From Pseudoips prasinana (taxonomy: Eukaryota > Arthropoda > Insecta > Lepidoptera > Nolidae): DNA of 64,000 nt. The notes beneath the pieces are model-generated. The model was not told where the DNA came from and ran no database searches. It saw only the letters and a list, made by a program, of their open reading frames with translations. Shown one piece after another: positions 20,559-32,112 of the stretch. The stretch covers positions 9,238,001-9,302,000 of the forward strand of contig OX621237.1 in the NCBI GenBank assembly GCA_951640165.1. The letters are read 5' to 3'. Numbering within the stretch: position 1 is the first letter of the stretch; the number at the start of each line of letters is the position of its first letter. The translations under genes and the position numbers were made by a program.

Positions 20559-20755
20559 CTTTGACCAACCCTTGCCATCCTTAACAGCACCATCTTTGAC
20601 AGAGTTTAACTTTTTGGCACATTGATTCCAAACCTTCAATGTATGGAACTTCCCCCGGCGCCCTCTGGCCAGGCCCTTGGCTAATTCTTGGTGTTCTTTA
20701 AGAAATTCCAGCAACTCTGTTAGCTGTTCAAAGTTCACTTGTCTCTTTTTAAGAT
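20559..20755 (-). CDS. Myb/SANT-like (zeste-type) protein, first conserved exon
   Basis: The minus-strand acceptor CTTTTACAG precedes 20755 and the donor GTACAT follows 20559. The frame reads L-K-K-R-Q-V-N, then FEQLTELLEFLKEHQELAKG, GRRGKFHTLKVWNQCAKKLN and KDGKGWSK. This is the first two and a half helices of a Myb/SANT-like DNA-binding domain of the kind in zeste and many insect nuclear proteins (aromatic/Trp positions F, W, W conserved). It joins at phase 0 to 19366-19551. It begins with two bases of a split codon, so at least one exon lies upstream. Confidence 0.78.
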
Positions 20756-20811
20756 CTGTAAAAGTTTACCATTATGAGTATATTTTTGTACATCTGTTTA
20801 CCTTCATAATA

Positions 20812-21082
20812 TTTGGCGTCACAGACAGCCCCCTGTGCAGAGGGTGCATTGAAAATGAAGAAACACCAGCACACATACTGCTACACTGCAAGAGTGTTGC
20901 TTACCAACGGGTAAAGTTCCTAAATGATCCGAAGACACTGCAGGAGGCCCTCAGGCCAGGCTTCCGTGGTCTCCTGGACTTCTGGATGGAACTAGGATGG
21001 TTCGAGTAGCCAAACAAGTATCACGCACAATGGCCAATTAGGAGGCTAAGTGCGGAAACCTATCGCCCAACTAACTAACTAA
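20812..21082 (+). mobile_element. 5'-truncated LINE tail with 10-bp target duplication
   Basis: CTTCATAATA occurs at 20802-20811 and again at 21083-21092, bracketing the insert. The insert reads the zinc-knuckle end of an R1/Jockey-type ORF2 (SPLCRGCIENEETPAHILLHC, then RGLLDFWMELGWFE and stop) and ends in (AACT)n. It is inserted upstream of the Myb/SANT exon, in its intron, opposite orientation. Confidence 0.88.
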
Positions 21083-21092
21083 CTTCATAATA

Positions 21093-22320
21093 GCAGACAG
21101 CGGATGGATACATTCTCTGCTTGTGAGAATGCACAATGCTTCGCCAAAGTATCAACTTAGGATAAACATGGAAATTGTACTCAGTCATTTTAAACAATTT
21201 GTTGAAGTTTTCAGAAATTACAGGACTAATCAGTGTCAATCAAATAATTATAAGATGCCATTTATCACCTGTCAACTATAGTATATTGCAATGTTTATCA
21301 TGGTTTTATTGACAGTGAATCAAAGAATTCTTTTTCTCTTATAACTTTTGTTGACTCCTTTTTAAACTAGCATATTATTTTATTTGGTATATTTTTTAAA
21401 GAACTATTTATTTTGAGTATTAACCTGTGTAGCACATTTATGATTCACTATGGCAAGCAGCTGAGAATCAGAGCTGCTCGCACCGGATACACAAGAAGCT
21501 GAGAATCAGCATTACAATCATGTTGTGGTTAATTGACGATAGTAAGATATATTTAGTGCACTTGTCTGGCTTTTTTGCCATATGAACAGCCATAATATAC
21601 CTTGTTTGTATTTATATTAATTGCAAATAAAAGAATGAATAAAAAAGATTTCTAAAATAATTATAACCTGCTCTACATTTACTATATTTATATTATATGA
21701 AAACTTGGATGGTCAAAAACAACCAACATTTTATAGCTCAGCGAGAACAAAAACAAATATACCTAATATGAATTAAGATATAGCAAATTGGCTGAGATAA
21801 TTTTTTGATGAGTATGAGAAGAGTTTTAAAGAACCATTGTTGGTTCAGCCTGAGACATTAAGTAGTAGGACATTATACAGCCTTTAAGTATTGGGTTAGT
21901 TCAGTAAACAGATAATCCCAAAATTTTTAAAAAGTGTGTAGGTACTGAATGTTATCTTTTCCTGTGGTTAACTGTGTGATTTGAATCTGGAACTTCAAGT
22001 CATAATACAAGAAAACTTTAAAAATATTATGTTGTTTATGTCATGAAATATTAGTTTTGCATACAGATAATATTTAAAGCATAGATAATTTTGCTGTTGA
22101 AGATAAAAATAGAATTCGATAAAACTAAAATATATTAACTTTATTATACTTTATAGCTTGAATTAAATAATCATTTTCCCAGCTCTTCAAAATTTATTAG
22201 ATACGTATATTGGTTCCAAGTATTTTCATTCAATGAAATAAGAAACTGATATAACTACCATAAATCAGTAGGTATGTGTCTATCCAGAGAAACGACAAAT
22301 AAATACGAATAAATGCATTG
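21093..22320. other. Presumed intron of the Myb/SANT gene
   Basis: AT-rich, no ORF, no recognisable repeat. Assigned as intron only if the start exon at 22330-22339 is right. Confidence 0.35.
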
Positions 22321-22329
22321 AATACTTGC

Positions 22330-22339
22330 CGACATCCAT
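22330..22339 (-). CDS. Candidate start exon of the Myb/SANT gene (GC-AG intron)
   Basis: Minus strand ACACAATGGATGTCG followed by GCAAGT, the consensus of GC-AG introns. ATG GAT GTC G plus the two leading bases AT of exon 20755 gives M-D-V-D-L-K-K-R-Q, in phase. A GC-rich stretch upstream (22520-22620) could be the promoter or 5' UTR. The exon is only 10 coding bases and the splice type is rare, so transcript data are essential. Confidence 0.3.
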
Positions 22340-22599
22340 TGTGTGTATTGCTGATTTCACATTTGTTACAACTAATATTAGTTTAGATCACTTGTCTTAA
22401 AAAGTTTTTCAAAGTATTGTGAGCGGGCATCGTAAAATTCTCATTTATTATAAAACAATATCGTCTTAAAATCGTCTCGAAATTCTTATTGATATTAAAA
22501 TTTCAACTTCACTGTTTTACCGACGAGGTCAGGATAAAGCGAGAGGCGACGAACACAGGACAAGTCAACAGCCATGCGCGCGCAGGTTCAAGTCTGTTC

Positions 22600-24720
22600 T
22601 GATCTTTCAGCGCTTGAATCCGGAAAAAATCAATTTTCAATAAAATAATACTTTTTGAAATGAAAATTCGTATTGTTTGTAAATAAAACTGATGTGAATG
22701 TGATGTCAGCTAGTCATTCATTGATTAATCCTGACAAATAAATATTGCCAATTTAAAAATAGTGATGGTAAAAACAAAAGCCAATTTATTTCAATAAATG
22801 AATACATTTAAATGTGTAATCATAAAGTTAGTACACTAACTTTATGTGTGTAATATTGTTATCACGTATCTTGCATTAAGCTATAAAAAGATAGTTTGAA
22901 GTGTAATTCAAATTTATACAAACACTTACTACATTGTGCAGTACAAATTGGTTTTTACGTCGAAGTATAAATATTATTTTAATTGATAATCCTCATGCCA
23001 TAATCTATTCATCTCCTCGAAGTATACCTAGGTACTCAACTTTGTACCAATAATATATTAACTGAAAATGGTGACTATTTTGAACAATAGGTAATGGTTT
23101 TAGATCAGACGGGCAAAATTTATTCCACAAAACCAATGTTCAGTTTGTGTGCTCTATAGATGCCATACCCTATTAGTAAATAAAGCATCACAGTTATAGT
23201 TAGTAATTTAATGATTTAATTGTGAAGTATTGTCTTGACATTTATTTTAGTAAAAAGCTTAATTGGAATCAATTCAAAGCTTCAGACGATGTACGTATGT
23301 ATCGCTTGCTGGTTATATATCGGGAAGTTTTGGAAACACCTGTGTAAACTGCAAAGTAAATCTGTGTAAAGTTTAAAGCGCTACATAGGCTGGAATTACT
23401 CTTCAGCACTAGACAACTGCGACATCTAAATAAATATTAACTTGGCGCCTAAATACAAGGCTATACGGCTAAATTAGAAATGCCTTTTCCACGATCAATA
23501 TGATGTACATGAAGGACATTTTAAACTTACTATTTTATAAATCTTTCATCTCATAAATTGACAGTGATACATTATCGACGTGGGTTTCCGTTTTCAATAA
23601 TCTTTAGAAAGCTCAATCGGTAATGAAAACGGCTGTAAAATTTATATCGTATAATTTAAACGTTGCAAGATGTTACTCGACAGCTTTAAGTTACATAGAA
23701 GGGTAAGTTGTAGCAATTATAATAGCAATAAGTATTTATTGTTAATTGGAACAGACAAATCCTTTGTTTTCTTTGTATTTTGGTAGTGACGTATATTTTA
23801 TACAGCCTTAATTTTTCGTTACCTACTCTTTGTTAGTATTTAAGTACTTATAATGTAGATAATTCTTTCGGCGAAATTTTTGTTTATCGAGCTGTCTTGT
23901 TAGAGTTCTAAGCTCAAGCCGGTTAAGCTTTAATTAAGTTTCATATAATTATAAGGACCACATTGCTAGCAAAAACAGCTGGGTACCTGTATGTGTGGTA
24001 TTGATTTATTGGTAACTAGCCGCGCATGTTGAAAGTAACCAATTTTTTTCAAGATAACTGTGCATAATGGAGGCAAATAAGTACTATATTAATATTATAG
24101 TATTAATAAATATTATATAATAATATTAATATTTTTAGGGTGCAAAGTAAAATTATGAATAGAAATAAAGGAAAAGCTCAAAACATATGTCTTGAGTTTT
24201 GCCGACCTTATTTAATTTTAAATCCGTGTTTAATACATTTATATCGACCATAGATTTACAATGCATCAATCGAATAAAATGAACAAATGAACATCAGATC
24301 AAGTTCATTTGTAACATGACCAAAACTGAAAATTCTTGAGCGGTTTTACTTAATAAAACAGCGGACTTGAAATTTTTAAACCTTTTGGACATTGTTCCAA
24401 ATTTCTAATCTAATTTTAACAAAACTTATATAAGGCTAATTTACCTTATTAGCTAAAAATATGTTTCCAAATCGTGTTAATCACTAAATGAAGTACCTAT
24501 CTAAAACACGTATGGGGGTACGGAGACGCGTTTTTCCTGGCGGTCATAAGATAAGAAAAATCCTATGTTTTTACTCTGATTTGAACAAAACTTATGTGAA
24601 ACTAATCTCAAAAGCATTCCTTATTGATTAAAAGTATCTTTCTAAATCGAGTTAATAGTAAACATTAGGTACCTATGTATCAAAAACATATAATTAATCC
24701 AATTTATATCATAATATGAT
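22600..24720. other. No gene seen
   Basis: AT-rich intergenic sequence. A perfect short palindrome (CATAAAGTTAGT...ACTAACTTTATG) is at 22821-22846. An AT-rich inverted stretch is at 24075-24130, and a (GAT)n run at 24717-24731. Confidence 0.45.
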
Positions 24721-24769
24721 GATGATGATGACCATTATTAATAGTTATCAATTGGATTACTTATATCTT

Positions 24770-24990
24770 TTACAAACTGCTGTACAAAGCCTCTCCCAAG
24801 GATCCCCATAGTGTCCGGTCTTGTCCATAAGTCATCACTGTCAACACACACTGGTCGAAAACTTTTGACTTGAGACTTTGCGGTATTTGTAACCTACTGC
24901 TCATGCGATAAAGAAAGAACGAAGGACTAATTTTGACTTTAGTCTCAGATGCCATATTAACAATCAGGGTCCAGTTGATTTTTAAGCATC
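24770..24990 (-). pseudogene. RTE LINE, C-terminal ORF fragment
   Basis: Minus strand reads RLQIPQSLKSKVFDQCVLTVMTYG then LWGSLGEAL, the well-known RTE segment after the RT core, with the middle deleted. Confidence 0.7.
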
Positions 24991-25000
24991 TTTTACACAG

Positions 25001-25125
25001 TTGCAAACCAACGCCCCAGCAGAGGTCACCCTGGTGGTTGCCTTCCACTGCACAACAGCAGTCTCGATGGATGGCAACCACCAGGGTGACCTCGGTTGGG
25101 ACGTTGGTTTGCAACCATGTAGAAG
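25001..25125. repeat. Imperfect palindrome, ~45-bp arms
   Basis: TTGCAAACCAACG...GGTGGTTGCC and GGCAACCACCAGGGTGACCT...CGTTGGTTTGCAA are inverted copies around a 30-base loop. It abuts the RTE fragment. Confidence 0.85.
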
Positions 25126-25169
25126 ATGCTTTATTTATACAAGTTTTCATGTCATCGTCCATTTAAGTA

Positions 25170-26240
25170 TTCTAATCTACGAAAAGGATTAAAACAATTG
25201 TGTTTTTTTGAAGTAGGTATAACTCAGCACTAAAACGTGGTAATCTGACATCTCAAAATTAGTCACTTCAAAATGTTAGATTTGCATTTACTACAGAGAA
25301 TGATAAATACCTAATTCAAATTGTTTTTTTTTATAGAATTGTGAATCTTTTGTTTTCTTTTGAAATGATGAAGAATGGAGATTTATCTAATGCCTACTTA
25401 GTAAAACATTTTGAAGGCGTAAATAAGATTATTCGTGTAGGTAATTACGATATTCAAACGGTCTTGATTGTAGGATCCACAGAGTACGTTATACATTGGT
25501 AAGTAGGATCTATCCAAATAGTTTGTACGACTTTATTACATTATCAATACCTATTTCTGTACTGGACACTATAATAAAGACCAACATCTGTTATATGGCA
25601 TACATCAAGTAAACAATTGCGTAGGATGAAATTCGATCAAGTATTACAAACACATTACCCAAAACTAGGACAGGTACTAAGCACATGCTTAGTTAGCCTA
25701 ACTTCCCTAGTTTTTTTTATTAGTTCTTTTGATTTTGGAACCGGCGTATTTTTACACTTTGAAACTAACCTACTTGAAGAACATAGTTTAGTAAATATGC
25801 CAAAAAAATACAAACAAGCCGTTCCACCGATTTACAGCCGAGGCGATCGTCTATACCTACGTGGGAGCGACTGTTCTTCGTATAAAGTGTACCTACCTAC
25901 ATAGGTACATAAACTGGTTTTTTTTCGTATTTCGCAAATGGATATTGGTTCTACAACGCGTTTAATCTCATGAGTAGATTGAGCTACCGCACTAGGATTA
26001 TGTTACACCAACACGCTGTCTATGTACAGTAGATGCCACGTCATGCGCCCGTAGGTAAACAATCTTGTGCTATGCAAACCACGTTGAGTGCTGATGTATT
26101 AAAAATAAAATTAAAGAACAATAACTTACAGTTAAAATTTTTGTTTCTACATATAAATATAGGAACAAAAAATCACAGTAGCGGTCTTGTCGGTATTGCG
26201 ATTTTTTCAGACAACTAGGATACTGCCAGCTCAAGGTGTG
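25170..26240. other. No supportable gene
   Basis: One 95-codon ORF (25617-25904) has no recognised domain or splice context. The rest is AT-rich. Confidence 0.4.
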
Positions 26241-26521
26241 TCTGTCGCGGAGGCTGTAACGTTGCTCTACTGAAATTTAAATCTTCAAAATTATTATAAT
26301 TATAATTAAAGGTATGGTTATTACTTGCGATATTTTTTTTTAGATAAATGCCTTTGATAGTCTATAGCCACTTTACTCAACCTGCGGCCCACCGGGCCGT
26401 TTGTTATAGGCCCGTCTGAAGGTACAAATAATTGGTTGAGTAAAGTGGCTAGAGACTATCAAAGGCATTTATTTAAAAAAAATATCGCAAGTAATAATCA
26501 TAGCTTTAATTATAATTAATA

Positions 26522-27803
26522 GGTCTTTACCTATGAAATTGCCGTTTTGTATGAAAAAATTTAAACGAATTTTTTTCATGAATTTTTTTATTTGTATTAA
26601 TCGAAGTAATCACCCATGCAATCAATGCATCTTTGCCATCGCAGTGGCAGTTTATTGATGCCCTTCTTAAAGAAATCAGCTGGACGGGAGGCAACAAATT
26701 CTTCAAAGGCATTTTGTACTGCCTCTCGGGTATTGAATTTTTTTCCCGCCAAGAAGTTATCCAAATTCCGGAAAAAGTAGTAGTCTGTAGGCGCAAGGTC
26801 TGGTGAGTAGGGCGGATGACGGAGAGCTTCCAACCCCAGTTCTTGCAACTTGGAGACCGTCTGCTGTGCAGTATGAGGTCGCGCGTTGTCGTGCAGGAGC
26901 AGCGGAGACGAGCGATTGACCAATGCTGGTTGGAGATGCGCCAGCTTCTCCATCATTGTGCTCAGTTCTTCACAGTACACATCTGCAGTAATGCTCACCC
27001 CGTTTGGTAAGAAGCTGTGATGAATCACACCGGCGCTAGACCACCAAACAGTGACCATCACTTTTCTAGGGGTAAGTTTTCGTTTAGGGCATTGTTTAGG
27101 TGCTGAACCAGGATCCAACCAACTTGCTGAGCGCTTGCGGTTATCAAACAGAATCCATTTTTCATCGCAGGTAACAATGCGGTTCAAAATTCCTTCATTT
27201 GTGTGTCTGTTGAGCAGTGCAAGGCACGTCTCGACGCGTACTTCGCGCTGGCGATCATTGAGTTCGTGGGGCACCCATTTGTCAAGCTTTTTTACCTTGC
27301 CAATTTGACGCAAATGGACCAATATTGTTTTGACGCTAACGTCGAAAGCTGCTGCTAATTCAGCCGTAGATTCTGTATCATCAGCTTCCACAACCGCCTT
27401 TAATTCGTCATTGTCGACCAAAGTCTTCGGACGACCGCGAGGTTCATTTTTCAGGTCGAAATTTCCAGAACGGAAGCGAGCAAACCAATAACAGGTGGTG
27501 CGTTGGTTTGTAGTGTTAGCTCCGTAAACGTCGTTGATGTTGCGTGCCGCTTGTGCCGCGTTGCTGCCACGACGGTACTCATATTCCATAATTACTCGAA
27601 TTTTTAACGTATCCATGATGACGAAAAAGATTGAAATGCGATGAAAATGTAACACTAATCAATAAAGAAATGACTACTTTTGGAAAAAAGAATCCATGTT
27701 TTTAAAATAAAATTAATTTGAAATTAGAATTCTTAGCCAAACAAAAATTATTTTGATTTGAAATGGCCAGTACTGCAGAACGGCAATTTCATAGGTAAAG
27801 ACC
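26522..27803 (-). mobile_element. Complete mariner element, 1282 bp
   Basis: TIRs start GGTCTTTACCTATGAAATTG at both ends and match for about 27 bp. A TA duplication is present (26520-26521 and 27804-27805). It contains one uninterrupted transposase gene. Confidence 0.95.
26597..27616 (-). CDS. Mariner transposase, apparently intact (339 aa)
   Basis: Cut-and-paste transposase acting in the nucleus on the flanking TIRs. I take ATG at 27616 (M-D-T-L-K-I-R) as the start because the 13 extra upstream codons are hydrophobic and not conserved. Domains: paired HTH (about 1-110, with NEPRGRPK, the GRPR-like linker), WVPHEL (about 115), then the D,D34D catalytic core. The core residues are Asp151 in TCDEKW, Asp243 in HDNARPH and Asp278 in YSPDLAPTDY, exactly 34 residues after Asp243. 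The length and motifs resemble the cecropia-type mariners related to the SETMAR transposase. No frameshift or stop was seen, so recent activity is possible. Confidence 0.93.
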   Translation of the reverse strand: MDTLKIRVIMEYEYRRGSNAAQAARNINDVYGANTTNQRTTCYWFARFRSGNFDLKNEPRGRPKTLVDNDELKAVVEADDTESTAELAAAFDVSVKTILVHLRQIGKVKKLDKWVPHELNDRQREVRVETCLALLNRHTNEGILNRIVTCDEKWILFDNRKRSASWLDPGSAPKQCPKRKLTPRKVMVTVWWSSAGVIHHSFLPNGVSITADVYCEELSTMMEKLAHLQPALVNRSSPLLLHDNARPHTAQQTVSKLQELGLEALRHPPYSPDLAPTDYYFFRNLDNFLAGKKFNTREAVQNAFEEFVASRPADFFKKGINKLPLRWQRCIDCMGDYFD

Positions 27804-27871
27804 TAATATATTTATAATAATTTTGAAGATTTAAATTTCAGTAGAGCAACGTTACAGCCTCCGCGACGGAC

Positions 27872-27903
27872 AAGTTATTTTGATAAAATTATCAAAATAA
27901 CTT
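27872..27903. repeat. Hairpin palindrome, 15-bp arms
   Basis: AAGTTATTTTGATAA, a 2-base loop, then the reverse complement. Directly abuts the fold-back element. Confidence 0.88.
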
Positions 27904-27909
27904 TCTTTG

Positions 27910-28434
27910 CTCTAATCTAATTTTAGACACGACAAACGCAAAGATTTCTACCCTTTTTAAATTTTCTTATTTGCCAAACATTTACCTCATATCATTTTCG
28001 TTTTCACTGCAAACGTGTACTAAATTTTAACATTAATTTGGTTCAGGGCATTTGCTGTGATAGATTAACAGAAAGATAGAAACAGGTGCCGCTTTAAAAG
28101 AAAATATTAACACTCGCTTTGGGGAAATCCCTGAGTATCATTTATAAATACGAGCCTAATTACGTTAGTAGGTATACAAGGTATTTATTGCTTGTGCCTA
28201 GTGGCCTATAATTTACATAACAAGTAGTTAATTACCTCATAGTAAATATAAAGTTGGAATGAGCGCGCCAAATATTTACTAGCAATTGGGCTTGCCTTGT
28301 CCCATTTAAGGATATTTATTCTTCCATTTGTATAACCGCTCTTATTTTATCTAGAGGCAGGTAACTAGTGAAGTTTCTACAGTATCTTGCTATGTTTTTA
28401 ATTTTACTAAGTAAGTATTATAATAATAATAATA
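27910..28434. other. No gene seen
   Basis: AT-rich; no ORF or repeat recognised. Confidence 0.4.
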
Positions 28435-28690
28435 TCCTGGGACATTATTTACACTCGGCCATCTGATTCCAAACTAAGCAGAGCCTGTACTATGGAAACC
28501 AGATATCTAACTGATACACTACATATACTACTTTTCTTTTGTAAATACATACTTATATAGACAATTACACCTAGACTCAGGACAAACAGACATTTTCATG
28601 CACAAAAATATCTGTACTGGGTGGGAATCGAACCCACAACCTTCGGCGTGAAATGCAAGCATTTACCAACCACGCCAGCGGGCCCGTCAG
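28435..28690 (-). repeat. tRNA-derived SINE, full length
   Basis: Tail AATAATATCCTGGGACATT at left, body with AGCAGAGCCTGTACTATGGAAACCAG, B-box complement GGGAATCGAACCCACAACC, head GCAAGCATTTACCAACCACGCCAGCGGGCC at right. Confidence 0.9.
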
Positions 28691-28924
28691 TATTGGTGTG
28701 CTGCCAGTGATGACTTACCGAACAGAGACGTGGTCGCTCACTAAAGGGCTCAAGGTCACCTTAAGAGCAATGGAGAGGGCAATGCTCCTTGCGAGATCCA
28801 ATCAGAAATGTAATGAAATCCGCAAGTAACTGACATAGCCCAAAGAATTACCAAGCTGATGTGAGTTCGAATAACTGACGGCCACTGCGGCAGAAAGGTT
28901 CTCGAGTGGCCAAAGACGCAAAAT

Positions 28925-29060
28925 GGACGGCCCCTACAATATGCACTAGATACAACGCTTGATGCGGATAGCGCAAGATAGACAATTGTGGAGATCTTTG
29001 GTGGACCTATATCCAGATGAGCAAAGCAAGATCTTTTTGTTTATAACGTCTTTTGACTTG
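28925..29060 (+). pseudogene. RTE LINE 3' fragment
   Basis: GGCCCCTACAATATGC...GGATAGCGCAAGATAGACAATTGTGGAGATCTTTGGTGG resembles the end of RTE ORF2 (IAQDRQLWRSL). Very degraded. Confidence 0.5.
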
Positions 29061-29244
29061 TTTAAGATGTAAGAACTTGCTGTCTAAATGCAGTCCTAGA
29101 GGAAAATTATGTGTACTTCTTGTCTATACAGTATGTTTTCTTCGCAGTACCATCAGTATCAACTGTCAAGAAAACATACTTTTGAAGAAAAGAACTCTTA
29201 ATGAGATCAAACTATTCTTTGGCGTTGAAGTTCTAGAGAAATAA

Positions 29245-30000
29245 AGAATATTTTGTTGCTGAATAGTTTAACACAGTTTATATTAAAATGTTATATACTT
29301 ACGGTCGGTTTGAAATTATTGATATAATTATAGACCCTATGGGCCACCGCCCCATTGTTGCGTCGTTGCTCAAATCCCGAATCGAGCCAAAAAGCGTTAG
29401 TACCCAATAGTAACACTGTTTGTGTTTAAAATTACTGTGATATCATAATGTTTCTGAACAACTAAATTATGCAATTAGTGTCCGACCAAACCTTCATTTT
29501 CGGCTACGTTCTGCCAAACCTTTGGCTTTCGCTAAAGTGGGCTGACGCTTTGGCCGAGTCTGAAGGTTTCCAGAAAGGTACGAAGGCAAGGTCGTATCAT
29601 ATAGTACCTACATATATACAAGTGACACCGTTTTTTACCGGCTTAAAAAGTTATCTATTTTTTCTGTATGTTGATGTGCCTTGTAAGTTATTTAGCCATA
29701 TTAGATGCCTAGGTTAAACACTGCTCATAAGATAAATTAATGGAAAGTATACCTTTAATGCATTATAAATAAGAATGGTTTATAAATAGTCAAAGTACTA
29801 TTTTATTAATTATAAGCTAACTCAAGGAAGGGTAACTGTAAAGTCATGTTAGTAAATATATCATACTATTCTGATAGGTCGGGGAACATGCACCTTTTCA
29901 ATAAACGTAGGTCCTTAATTTTTTAAAGTGGGCGAAATTTGTATTTCTAGAAAAAAGTATATAGTTTTGTCTATATAAACTAACCGCATGGTTTATTAAT
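29245..30000. other. No supportable gene
   Basis: An 82-codon ORF at 29469-29717 has no recognised features. An inverted pair GTATGTTTTCTT / AAGAAAACATAC is at 29129-29177, just left of this stretch. Confidence 0.35.
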
Positions 30001-30250
30001 TGGCCTGTTGCTTTAGTGGTTAGTGACCAGAGTGGTCACTAACTATTGACTGGAATAGATCCCCACACAGGAAAAACCTTTGTATGTTAAGCTTGATTAT
30101 TTAGAACACTATAATTTTATTCAGTGTTTGGATGTAATTTATCTATAATATGTAAGTATGTTTATCAGTTGTCTAGTTGCCATACTTAGTACCAGCTCTG
30201 CCGAGTCTGGGATCTGATGGCAGTGAGTTACTTGTCCCAAGATATTATTA
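30001..30250 (+). repeat. tRNA-derived SINE with altered head
   Basis: TGGCCTGTTGCTTTAGTGGTTAGTG...ATAGATCCCCACACAGG, the body to CTGGGATCTGATGGCAGTGAG and the tail CCCAAGATATTATTATTAG. A small perfect inverted pair GTTAGTGACC/GGTCACTAAC sits at 30023-30047. Confidence 0.8.
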
Positions 30251-30889
30251 TTAGCCAACTGCAAAGAAGGAGACTTAATACGAGTACAAGCTTTTTTTGT
30301 ATGTATCGATATCTCCGTGGTTTAAGAATCGATTAAATTTTATTAAGTTGGGAAATGTTTTGGATATGGTCACATAAATTATATATGTGGTCATACAGAT
30401 AGGTGGAAATCCGTTCTCTGTTTTTAAAACAGCAATTATCTGCTCTATGTTTTGTGAATCACCCGTTCATTCAGTAAACATTGTTTGTTAAACATAACCC
30501 TACATTGCGAGGAACCTATTATGCCGTCGGTGGGTGACTCGACATGAAATGCATGCTATCGATTTATTTTTTCGAGGAAATTTATTGCGTGGGTGTTAAC
30601 TTCAACGTGGTCAACTTTGCACTTCAATTACTTATTTAGAATTTATAGGAGCTAATTAACGTACAATTTTCTCTGGGGACTAGTGCTCCAACATTCTATC
30701 TACTAAGGTATACAATAATTTCGGGAGCCAATCCCATCCTGTGTGGCTTGCGTAAGCACTCCCCTTAGCAAGAAATTGGGCTAAGAAGACATTATTTTTT
30801 CTATTAATTAATTAACTAGCAAAATTTTAACAGATCCATGAGAGCAACTGATGTGGGCGCCTGTATAATTGATTATCTTCATTATGACG

Positions 30890-31130
30890 GCATCCGAAAT
30901 ACGTCCACATCTGGACAAAGACCTGTTCAAATGATCTTATTAATTTCTTTGGGGAGGCCATAATCGCTAAGCTAAGCTAAGGTGGGCTAGCGAACGCAGC
31001 ATGGTGATAATAGTACTCAGAGAGATGATGCTGCCCGTTCTCTGGCAAATATTCCCCGTGACGACTTGGACGCCCGGTATGGTATAAAATGGGGTGGCGA
31101 TATTTTTCACCTTCACCACTGTAGGTACAC
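30890..31130. repeat. RTE-associated dispersed repeat
   Basis: ACGTCCACATCTGGACAAAGACC, GCTGCCCGTTCTCTGGCAAATATTCCC and GGTATAAAATGGGGTGGCGATATT repeat the modules of 5830-6420. Confidence 0.65.
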
Positions 31131-31490
31131 AGTTTTATATCTATATGTCCCAAACTTTACCTAGACCAATTATACCTTGAATAAAGGCCATATCATAAAT
31201 TATCCCTTGTTCTAGGTGTAGATAGTGACCAAGAACAGGGAACTATAAGCTATTAGCCCCAATTTTTACTCCCTGTTTTTGTACGAGTCGTCCAAGGTTT
31301 TGTTATGCGAAGTTTATTTGATCAGTCGCTTATACGCGGTTGTGGCGGTCAGTTGTGTCGCCGACCGGAAAATTCCTTCGAACTTTTACCTTTGCCGCCA
31401 ATAAAACGTATAGATAAGTGTTATTAAAATGGCATTTCGTGAGTTGATCGTGTAAAGAACACCATTTTATTTATTGGATTGGATATAATA

Positions 31491-31511
31491 ATGGAAATAA
31501 AAGTTGATGTG
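31491..31511 (+). CDS. Candidate first coding exon of the CNG channel gene
   Basis: ATG GAA ATA AAA GTT GAT GTG followed by donor GTGAGT, phase 0, downstream of a GC-rich 100-base stretch (about 31310-31400) that could be a promoter or 5' UTR. The first firm exon (50694) begins at phase 0, so a join is possible across 19 kb. There is no independent homology for seven residues; other exons may lie between. Confidence 0.22.
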
Positions 31512-32112
31512 GTGAGTGTTATTTTACCCCAGATATAAAAAGACGTGTGTTATAATTTGTAAGCCTCTGTCTGAGAGCCTATCTAAGACATTGATCAATA
31601 AATACAAAAATAAATTTGTACTACAAAACGGACGAATTAATATCATGCAGTTTTCTTAAAAATCTAAGCTTAAATATTTCCTTCGACTATTCAAAAGTTT
31701 ACTAGTTGGAGTGGGAAAAATATTTTGTAAGTTATTATTATATTGCGCACCCCCCTTGGTACCGGCGATTTAGCAAATTATGGTTGCCTATAAGTTAATA
31801 CGGGTTAAAACTTATATCCATTACAAATATCATGAAAATTCTTTCAGCCATTTTTGTGTGACTGAGCATCTAAACTTCAGAAATTTTACATTTTATTTTA
31901 CAATATTATTATAGAATAGGATAATAGTAGCAATATCATAATTTGTGATGAGGATTATTTAATTAATTCGTGTGGATAGTGATATTGCTTACCGACTATC
32001 GCCTTATGAGTGCAGTTGGGCCTGACAGTTTTACGTGCCCTCCGAAGCACGGAGACGCTCAGAAACCTTAACCATTATTGTAGTCAACTATCCATATCAT
32101 CATACTGTCCAT

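Larger units (their letters stand above)
26241..27870. mobile_element. Fold-back element interrupted by mariner
   Basis: The ends TCTGTCGCGGAGGCTGTAAC (26241) and its complement (to 27870) are inverted. The left arm runs to about 26385 (CCACTTTACTCAACC). The right arm runs from about 26431 (GGTTGAGTAAAGTGG) to 26520, is cut by mariner, and continues at 27804. Removing the mariner gives a palindrome of about 350 bp with a 45-base GC-rich loop (CGGCCCACCGGGCCG). No coding capacity of its own. Confidence 0.85.

Noticed and set aside
24933..25192. Overlapping ORFs on both strands
   Set aside because: Produced by the inverted repeat at 25001-25125.
29469..29717. 82-codon ORF as a gene
   Set aside because: No domain, splice site or repeat homology to support it.
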